Source: Monoglobus pectinilyticus (lineage in GTDB: Bacteria > Bacillota > Clostridia > Monoglobales > Monoglobaceae). Taken from it: DNA of 64,000 nt. Both the position numbers and the translations under genes were made by a program. This document shows, piece by piece, positions 55,401 to 61,109 of the stretch (position 1 is its first letter; each line of letters begins with the position of its first letter). The stretch is taken from the NCBI RefSeq assembly GCF_002874775.1, contig NZ_CP020991.1, positions 1,617,225 to 1,681,224 on the forward strand. The letters are read 5' to 3'. Below the pieces are notes generated by a model. The model was given only the letters and a program-made list of their open reading frames with translations, was not told the origin of the DNA and did not search any database.

Positions 55401-55622
55401 TTTTATATATTCGAAATCCCATCCGGCATACTGGCCAACCTTTGAGAGATAATCATAAACATATCCGGAAGGATCACCGCTGTCATTAAGTTCCTGATAA
55501 AAATCTATTTGATAGAAACCAACTTTGAGCGTTTGTTTTTGATGTGAATTTTCATCACTGAAAACAGTTAAATTTATAAGACAAAGAGTAAATAAAAGAA
55601 AGATTGAAACGAAACGTTTCAT
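52425..55622 (-). CDS. Hybrid sensor histidine kinase with two solute-binding sensor domains
   Basis: The 1065-aa protein has a signal/anchor (1-22), two tandem type 3 solute-binding domains outside the membrane (about 32-248 and 258-485; LKVGFYQIDFYQEL and FKVVYDPYWAPIEYYD mark their starts), one transmembrane segment (about 497-520), a PAS-like segment, a HisKA domain with NISHEIRTPLNAIIGF (His near 699), a HATPase domain (ILSNAVKFTG, TDNGIGM, GGTGLGMSIV) and a receiver domain with LILMDVQMPNLDGYEA (Asp near 994). This is a BvgS/EvgS-like layout for sensing small ligands with Venus-flytrap domains. There is no response regulator or phosphotransfer gene adjacent, so the output is unknown. 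Confidence 0.92.
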   Translation of the reverse strand: MKRFVSIFLLFTLCLINLTVFSDENSHQKQTLKVGFYQIDFYQELNDSGDPSGYVYDYLSKVGQYAGWDFEYIKAPFADCLNMLENGQVDIVCGISKNREDAYKYDFSKYEMSTAAYELYASSAREDMNFDNLGKTADLKIGILEGSRHNYQLDDYINKYGYTYQPIYFKTQFEMQNALFSNQIDLIYTIGSGSKKNLKVITRFPEMPVYFALTKGSPYLNKLDNILFEMKNISPAFSYQMHKKYFNNGQIFQPNFTQQEIDFINSSPEFKVVYDPYWAPIEYYDTNNKKYSGISADVLQLISKYSGLKFTIIDAPSYEEACRMINEGEADIISGITYDYNWASEHNVSLSNPYLNSNIIQIKKIEESNKNTIALPKGFYINKFIREKYESTSAIIEYDTIEECFDAVENGNVNCTYANSITANYLLSKFKYSDLVSNDLTGSIQDISIGVSDTADPTLLRIIDKSLLSITNGQIDNIIVKNNNIYDDSYNLKTLFHSYPDMMTLLLSIIILFLIIFFICFFIIVKNKIKAKRTANDVILGKVLMSMYDQVWRVTYNNTSSNVEVINRNGVSNSCNFEFGLKKYIEYICLNNIHPNDRKNFLEYFSDVNMSKLFCGESFSFEARTCKQDGKYSWYMYFVESIHDDNKTKSGCKCILIANRNIDETKKRQIEYENGLRDALIVAENSAKTRDKFLRNISHEIRTPLNAIIGFTNLSKQNIDDKVKLNNYLQKTEYASKHLLSLINDILDLSKIDSGKLQTKTEKFVLKDAVDELLAAINAQTEEKNIDLKISFDKRLSGLALIGDSLRFKQIMLNILSNAVKFTGKNGKIEFDILRRSEVDNILYISFIITDNGIGMTDEFKDRIFTPFEQQDERISREYGGTGLGMSIVKNLVTLLKGSINIKSKSGSGTSVTVELPFKYENNQTKLSKNDHSENSEKSIAGKNILVTEDNALNREIISELLKSQNANVELAVDGLDAVKKYNNSADNYFDLILMDVQMPNLDGYEATAQIRNSEKPDAVTIPIIAITAHSFESDITKALSSGMNAHISKPINVDDMFKTLHKYI

Positions 55623-55680
55623 TATCCAAGCCCCCCAGGAAAATCAAAAATCAATAATAGATATTATTTGATATATAAAT

Positions 55681-55709
55681 ATTATATCACGATATATAGA
55701 CTTTTGCAA
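55681..55709 (-). promoter_or_regulatory. Promoter of the hybrid kinase gene
   Basis: On the minus strand TTGCAA (55704-55709), 17 bases, TATAAT (55681-55686). Confidence 0.65.
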
Positions 55710-55757
55710 TAACGTATGGAAGAAAATGGAAATTTTTATTTTGTTTACGGCAATAAA

Positions 55758-56087
55758 CTACATACACAGCCAGTTTAGTATTAAAACGCTTGCACCAACT
55801 ACTGCCATTGATGACGCCAGCCATAATAAACTTTGAACCAGCACTTTGTTTTTAACCTTAGGTTTGGTTTGTCTTTTTGAAGAAGAATAGACATCAGGAT
55901 ACAGAAAGCTGTTTATTATTCTCTGTGCTTCGGTTACTATATCGGTTTCGCGGTTCTTTGAAAAGTATTTCTGTACTTCGGATGTGTTTTGAGAAACATT
56001 GTCTCTTAGAATAAAAATTGCCTGTTCAATTTTATCCGACTTGATATCATTGATTATTACAACTTGGCGTTTGTTTTTTAACATCAT
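55758..56087 (-). CDS. Small tail-anchored protein of unknown function
   Basis: A 109-aa protein with a charged soluble N-terminal part (residues about 8-60: VVIINDIKSDKIEQAIFILR, then an ETDIVTEAQRIINSFL helix), a basic linker and a single C-terminal membrane segment (SLLWLASSMAVVGASVLIL) ending only a few residues from the C-terminus. This is the form of a tail-anchored protein facing the cytoplasm. The start is one of two adjacent ATGs (56087, 56084) behind GGTGAT; a GTG at 56099 is also in frame. No family recognised. It is transcribed toward the hybrid kinase gene but ends about 135 bases before it, where the kinase has its own promoter. Confidence 0.6.
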   Translation of the reverse strand: MMLKNKRQVVIINDIKSDKIEQAIFILRDNVSQNTSEVQKYFSKNRETDIVTEAQRIINSFLYPDVYSSSKRQTKPKVKNKVLVQSLLWLASSMAVVGASVLILNWLCM

Positions 56088-56192
56088 AAGTATCACCACT
56101 CAATAAAATTTTTTATATGGAGATTATTGCCGGAAATATTAAATATATACATGAATATATTTAAATGTAATTTGTTTTGGGAGAAATTTATT

Positions 56193-56669
56193 ATGACAAA
56201 AAAAGTAATTTGTATATTATTTGTGTATATGTTTATATTTATGGTTTTTCCGTGCCTAACAAGTGACTTCAATAAAGTATATGTCAATGAAACTAAAACT
56301 GAAGGCGGCAGAGCTGCGGAAGCTGCCGTTGTGTATCTTGACGTGCCGCGCAGTGTTTTGGATTGTTCGGCATTTACTCAAAAAGCATATTCAGATATAG
56401 GTTTGTCAATACCGAGAGTTACATATGAGCAAGCGGAGTGCGGCGTTAAAATATATGATTATGAAAAACTGGAGCCGGGAGACATAATTTGTATGGGCAA
56501 AGGGGCGGAGCCTGATAATATTACCCATGTCGGAATTTATTGCGGAAATGATATAATGCTTCATTCTTCGTCAAGCCGGGGAAAAATAATTGAAGTCAGT
56601 CTATCAGAATGGATAGAAAACGGCGGATATGGCACTCCGTTTCAGTATGCCGTAAGAGTTTCCCGGTGA
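56193..56669 (+). CDS. Secreted NlpC/P60 family cell-wall hydrolase
   Basis: The 158-aa protein has an N-terminal membrane/signal segment (about 4-21) and one NlpC/P60 domain without binding modules. The catalytic cysteine is in SVLDCSAFTQKAYSD, the histidine in ITHVGIYCGND, and the third residue region is MLHSSSSRGKI. Such enzymes cut peptidoglycan stem peptides. The ATG at 56193 is preceded by TTGGGAGAAATT; a longer frame from 56127 would add 22 residues before the signal segment. It is divergent from the small tail-anchored protein. Confidence 0.85.
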   Translation: MTKKVICILFVYMFIFMVFPCLTSDFNKVYVNETKTEGGRAAEAAVVYLDVPRSVLDCSAFTQKAYSDIGLSIPRVTYEQAECGVKIYDYEKLEPGDIICMGKGAEPDNITHVGIYCGNDIMLHSSSSRGKIIEVSLSEWIENGGYGTPFQYAVRVSR

Positions 56670-57151
56670 TTTTGGTGTGCAAAAATGTAAAACCCGATAA
56701 GATTTTATTGATTGAGTCTCTTTAAGTATTAGTTAGATTGATTATAAGCGTATCTGTTTTGCTGTAATTATTTTAACTCTGAGTTATTATCAAAAAAGTT
56801 TTATTATTACATAAATTGTTTTGATAAGACATAATAAAAATTTGTGAATCGACACTTAATATAAAATTGTAAACTAATTATTTTTTTATTACCGAGATTG
56901 TTGGTATTTTTAAATATTTATCTATAAAATTTTATAGATATTTTTAATAATATAAAGTTTAGAATTAATTAGGATAATAATTGATTAAAAAATTTTAAGG
57001 AACAAATTTATTTTTAATGAGGAAACAAAACACTGAAATATTGGTTTGAAATAACTGATTATTGCGATTAGAAGTAAAATCTGTAGAAAAATTTATTAAA
57101 ATAAGCTATGATAACTAAATGATTAAATAGCTGAGGCAGGAGGATATGGTT
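56670..57151. other. Intergenic stretch ahead of the pectate lyase
   Basis: 480 bases, strongly AT-rich, with no gene, no clear terminator for the NlpC gene and no consensus promoter that stands out. A weak candidate is TTGAAA (57046-57051), 17 bases, TAGAAG. Such a long leader region could hold regulatory sites for the lyase, but I see no strong palindrome. Confidence 0.5.
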
Positions 57152-60100
57152 ATGAAAATTAATAGGGCGCTAAAAAGTTTCACAGCAATGGCTTTATCTG
57201 CTATATTGGCGTTTGGGGCGGCAGGAACAGCGGCGGCGTCAACGAATACGGATAACGCGTCGGCTGCTGAATTTTCTGAAACAGAGCCTGACCGTGCAGT
57301 TGCTTTTCCCGGCGCGGACGGAGCGGGTAAGTTTGCAACCGGAGGGCGCGGCGGAGAGATATATCATGTTACAAATTTGAATGACAGCGGGACAGGCTCG
57401 CTGCGTGACGCGGTTTCAAAAGGAAGACGGATAGTGGTTTTTGATGTGGGCGGAACAATAAATTTGAAGTCAGATTTAAGTATAAGCGGAAATATAAGCG
57501 TTATGGGACAGACGGCTCCGGGAGGAGCCGGAGTGACTGTGCGCAACGGAAAGCTTGCTATGGCAGGTGATAATATTATTGTCAGGTATATGACGTCAAG
57601 ACCCGGTGAAAAAGGAAGCGGTGAGTATGACGCCTGGGGCGGATCAAAGGGGTCAAATTCAATTATTGACCATTGTTCAATAGGTTGGGCAAATGATGAG
57701 CAGTTTGGACTTTATTCAAGCAGAAATATGACAATGCAGTATAGCATAATAGGTCCTGCAAATTGTCTTTCCACACACTCTAAAGGCTCTCATGGATTCG
57801 GTCCTATGTTTGGTGCCGCCAGTAATACTTGGCATCACAATTTGATTTGTCATAATATGTCCAGAAATTTCAGGGGTAAGGTTGAAAGAGAACAGCCTAA
57901 TGACTATGTGAACAATGTGGTGTATGGCTGGGGCGGACAAACAGCATACGGCACTTTTGGACATTTAAACTATGTGAACAATTATTTTAAAAAGAGTATT
58001 TCTTCGAGAAACGGTGATAATTTTGGTTCTCTCGACAGTGGTTCCAACTATGAAACTACAAAGTTTTTTATGGAAGGAAATAAGATGACGGACAGGAAGG
58101 GCAACGCGGCCAATCCTATGAGCACCAATAACTGGAACGGCGGACTTAGTTTAAACCGCAGTCTTAATTATTACGAGTCTCATTATCGTGCGTCAGAGCA
58201 TTTTCCTATTATATCAAATGGTATTGATGTATCTGCTGCAAAAAATCCCGAATCAGCAGACGCCGCTTTTAATAATGTTGTCAGCTATGCAGGGGCGGCT
58301 GTAAATTTAGATTCAAGGAACAAAATTGACGCTGAGGTATTAAATGACGCTTACACCGGCTCAGGTTCTCTGTCAGGCGGACTTGAGAACTCAAAAGTGA
58401 CAGCGGATGTTAGAAGCAAATACAGTATTAAGTATGTAAATTATGACGAATATTACCCAAAATCTGTTCTCAAAAAGGAAATTATAGACAGTGACAATGA
58501 CGGTATGCCTGATGACTGGGAGATTGCCAGAGGTCTAAATCCAAATGACAGCAGTGATGCAAATGGTTATTATATTGGCGGAGCCTATACTAATATTGAA
58601 CATTACTGCAATGATTTGACTGTAGATTCATTCCCAGAGGGGGTAGTTACTTTATCACCGACGCTGGACGAGCTTGGAGCCGATTATTCTAAAGCAATAG
58701 AGGACTTAAATTCTCTTAAGCTTTCTAAAACTAAAATTTCGTCTGCCGATGAAATTAGTTTGCCGGTCTCGGGTTCTAAGTTTGGCTCAAAAATAAGCTG
58801 GAGTTCTTCATCGGATTCTTTGAAAATAGAGAATAATGCTGTTACTCAGGTGATTCAGCCAACCGGCGTGAGTAATGAAAATGCATACATTGCCGCGGAT
58901 ATAGCGAATGGTGATTGTGTGCTTAAAAAGTATTTCACTGTTACGATACTTTCTTCAACTATGAATTGGTTCGCATCGAGTTCCGATAACGGCAAATCGG
59001 CAGGCACGGTTTTGGCTGATGGACTGAGCAATGTAAGTGGGATTATCACGGGAGAACTCGGAGCCTCGGTCTCCATTGACGGCGTATCAAGAACGACATA
59101 TATAACGTCGGATGCAAACGGCGGTTACAGCGATGGCAAAGGCAGCGGAACATGTCTTAAATATACGGCTCCTAATGATGGAACGCTATATGGATATGCG
59201 GCGGAATTGGCGGACACAAAGACGCTTTATATTGTACCTGAAGGAGTTGAAAATTATAAAACTGACTATGTTGGTATGAAGGCAGGCAACGGAGGAACCG
59301 TTACGGTTTCAGCTAAAGTAAAAGCCGGGAATACATATTATATCTTCCCTGCGGGAACAAAAGGAAAGCTTTTAGGAATGAAGTTTGCCAAAAAAACAGA
59401 GAGTTCTTCTGAGATATATGAATCAAATTATGAAAAGTGGGACTTCGATGAGCTTTCAGCAGGAACTTCATATGCTAAAAATGATACCATCACAAACAAG
59501 AATGGAAAGAGTATAAGCCTTGATATAACTGACGCGGCGGATTCTATTACTATTGCAAACCGCAGCGGAAGCAGTAACTATCTAAAGATCGCGGATAACA
59601 GTAAAAGCAGGTTGAAGTGGTCGTATAAACCGGATTCGCCGTTAAGCGGAAATAAAGTCGTATTTGAATTTGAGTTTAATAAAAGCGATATTGAAAAGGA
59701 CACAACGTTCCTAAGAGTATATGATGAAATTAATGCGAATGCAAATAATACTTATTCAAACGGAAGTGTTATATTTGATTTAAAGACCAGCAGCAACAAG
59801 GGAGAGTCCAGTTCAACAAGCAGTGAGCTTGTTCTTACCGATTATTTTTCTATGGGAACAAGCAGCACAGACGATAGTCCTAAGGGAGTAGATTTTGGTT
59901 TTTCAAATTTCACCTATCAAAAAGATAAATGGTATGGTATTAGGCTTGAATATATAAAAAATGCTGACGGTAAAAACGAGGTTGCACTTTATACTAAAAA
60001 CGACGGAGCTTCAAAGTATACTTACCGTGACTCCGTTATATTGGGCTCAGGGGTTCAGAGACCGAATGCAGATATAGACAATTTGACTCTGACGCCTACC

Positions 60101-60481
60101 AAAATGGAATTAATGACTCCGGGAAGCGGAACTGTTACAATAGGTATAGATAATATATCGGTTGGAACTGAAACACTTGCTGAAGAACCAAAAACAGATA
60201 CCTATGTTTTCCGCCAAAACGGCGTTGAAGCAACCGGCTATGACGACAGCGAACTGACGTGCAGTATAAACGGAATGCCTGAAAATGCTGAATATACTGC
60301 GGCGGCAGCTGAGTATGACAGCGATGGTATGATGATAGGTATGACAAGAAGCGAATGTGTGGGAGACGGCGAGATAAGTATAATGCCTTCAGAAGCTTCA
60401 CAGGAAATTAAAATATTTGTTTGGAGCGATATGGCAAGTATGGAACCACTAATCGAATGTGGGGATATAAAAAGAAAATAA
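57152..60481 (+). CDS. Large secreted pectate lyase (PL1-like) with C-terminal accessory modules
   Basis: Cleaves de-esterified homogalacturonan by beta-elimination. The 1109-aa protein starts with a signal peptide (MKINRALKSF, ending near AAAS at about 31). The right-handed beta-helix begins AVAFPGADGAGKFATGGRGG and runs through SLRDAVSKGRRIVVFDVGGT and VRYMTSRPGE to the catalytic area HNMSRNFRGKVEREQ, then YVNNVVYGWGGQTAYG. A calcium-type loop DSDNDGMPDDWEIARGLNP ends the catalytic unit (about 450-475). Several beta-sandwich-like regions follow, without recognised binding family. The last 90 residues include EIKIFVWSDMASMEPL, a closing phrase shared with the lyase at the right edge. The ATG at 57152 fits AGGAGG; the ATG at 57146 is too close to it. 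Confidence 0.88.
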   Translation: MKINRALKSFTAMALSAILAFGAAGTAAASTNTDNASAAEFSETEPDRAVAFPGADGAGKFATGGRGGEIYHVTNLNDSGTGSLRDAVSKGRRIVVFDVGGTINLKSDLSISGNISVMGQTAPGGAGVTVRNGKLAMAGDNIIVRYMTSRPGEKGSGEYDAWGGSKGSNSIIDHCSIGWANDEQFGLYSSRNMTMQYSIIGPANCLSTHSKGSHGFGPMFGAASNTWHHNLICHNMSRNFRGKVEREQPNDYVNNVVYGWGGQTAYGTFGHLNYVNNYFKKSISSRNGDNFGSLDSGSNYETTKFFMEGNKMTDRKGNAANPMSTNNWNGGLSLNRSLNYYESHYRASEHFPIISNGIDVSAAKNPESADAAFNNVVSYAGAAVNLDSRNKIDAEVLNDAYTGSGSLSGGLENSKVTADVRSKYSIKYVNYDEYYPKSVLKKEIIDSDNDGMPDDWEIARGLNPNDSSDANGYYIGGAYTNIEHYCNDLTVDSFPEGVVTLSPTLDELGADYSKAIEDLNSLKLSKTKISSADEISLPVSGSKFGSKISWSSSSDSLKIENNAVTQVIQPTGVSNENAYIAADIANGDCVLKKYFTVTILSSTMNWFASSSDNGKSAGTVLADGLSNVSGIITGELGASVSIDGVSRTTYITSDANGGYSDGKGSGTCLKYTAPNDGTLYGYAAELADTKTLYIVPEGVENYKTDYVGMKAGNGGTVTVSAKVKAGNTYYIFPAGTKGKLLGMKFAKKTESSSEIYESNYEKWDFDELSAGTSYAKNDTITNKNGKSISLDITDAADSITIANRSGSSNYLKIADNSKSRLKWSYKPDSPLSGNKVVFEFEFNKSDIEKDTTFLRVYDEINANANNTYSNGSVIFDLKTSSNKGESSSTSSELVLTDYFSMGTSSTDDSPKGVDFGFSNFTYQKDKWYGIRLEYIKNADGKNEVALYTKNDGASKYTYRDSVILGSGVQRPNADIDNLTLTPTKMELMTPGSGTVTIGIDNISVGTETLAEEPKTDTYVFRQNGVEATGYDDSELTCSINGMPENAEYTAAAAEYDSDGMMIGMTRSECVGDGEISIMPSEASQEIKIFVWSDMASMEPLIECGDIKRK

Positions 60482-60550
60482 AATATTTGTTATGTATATG
60501 TTAATCTTATAGTAAATTATATATTTAATTAAAGCTACTATTCATTGCGT

Positions 60551-60639
60551 AGAAAAAGAGACTGGGCTTTGAACCTTCTCAAAATCATTAGATTTTGTCT
60601 AACTTTGGGAGGGCGGTTCATTTGCCGGTCTCTTTTTCT
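60551..60639 (+). ncRNA. Three-copy structured intergenic element, copy 2
   Basis: A 15-bp outer stem (60551-60565 with 60625-60639, AGAAAAAGAGAC type, one wobble) encloses a second stem GAACC/GGTTC and the core TTCTC, ATTAGATTTTGTCTAAC, TTTGGGAGGGC. The core also contains two competing inverted repeats, AAAATC/GATTTT and TTAGA/TCTAA. A T-run is part of the outer 3' arm. It lies 70 bases after the pectate lyase stop and could act as its terminator. Confidence 0.55.
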
Positions 60640-60955
60640 GTAATTAATTATTAGAAATATGGTATTTATAATTACAACTTACAGCAATGCTAAAGTGAAG
60701 TATAAGTTTTTTAGCTGAAAAATTTAATAATTTTATGTAATTAACCCTATGTGTATATTAATTTATGTATATAACAAATATTTAACGTAAAGTATGAACG
60801 GTTGGCGGATATATTTGAAAGGTGTTTAAAATATCTGTGTATGATTCAGTAATATAGATGTGAAACAAGTTAGGGAAAACTTAATATTTTAGAACAGAGA
60901 TTAAATAACACATATTAAAGCGTTAAAATGTATAAGTTATTTATTAATTAGAATT

Positions 60956-61041
60956 GAAAACGGCCGTCTGGATTTGAACTGACCTCACAATCATTAGATT
61001 TTGTCTAACTTTTGGGGTCACATCAATTGACGGCCGTTTTC
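60956..61041 (+). ncRNA. Three-copy structured intergenic element, copy 3
   Basis: A perfect 13-bp outer stem GAAAACGGCCGTC/GACGGCCGTTTTC (60956-60968 and 61029-61041) encloses TGACCTC/GGGGTCA and a core almost identical to copy 2 (ATTAGATTTTGTCTAAC, then TTTTGGGG). The core reads on the same strand as copy 2. Both strands have T-rich flanks, so it can also terminate the convergent lyase gene. Confidence 0.55.
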
Positions 61042-61109
61042 AGTTTTTGCAGTTAATTGTGTTTAAAGCAGTATCTGTGTTTTATAGAGAAAATAATTTT
61101 ATAATATAG

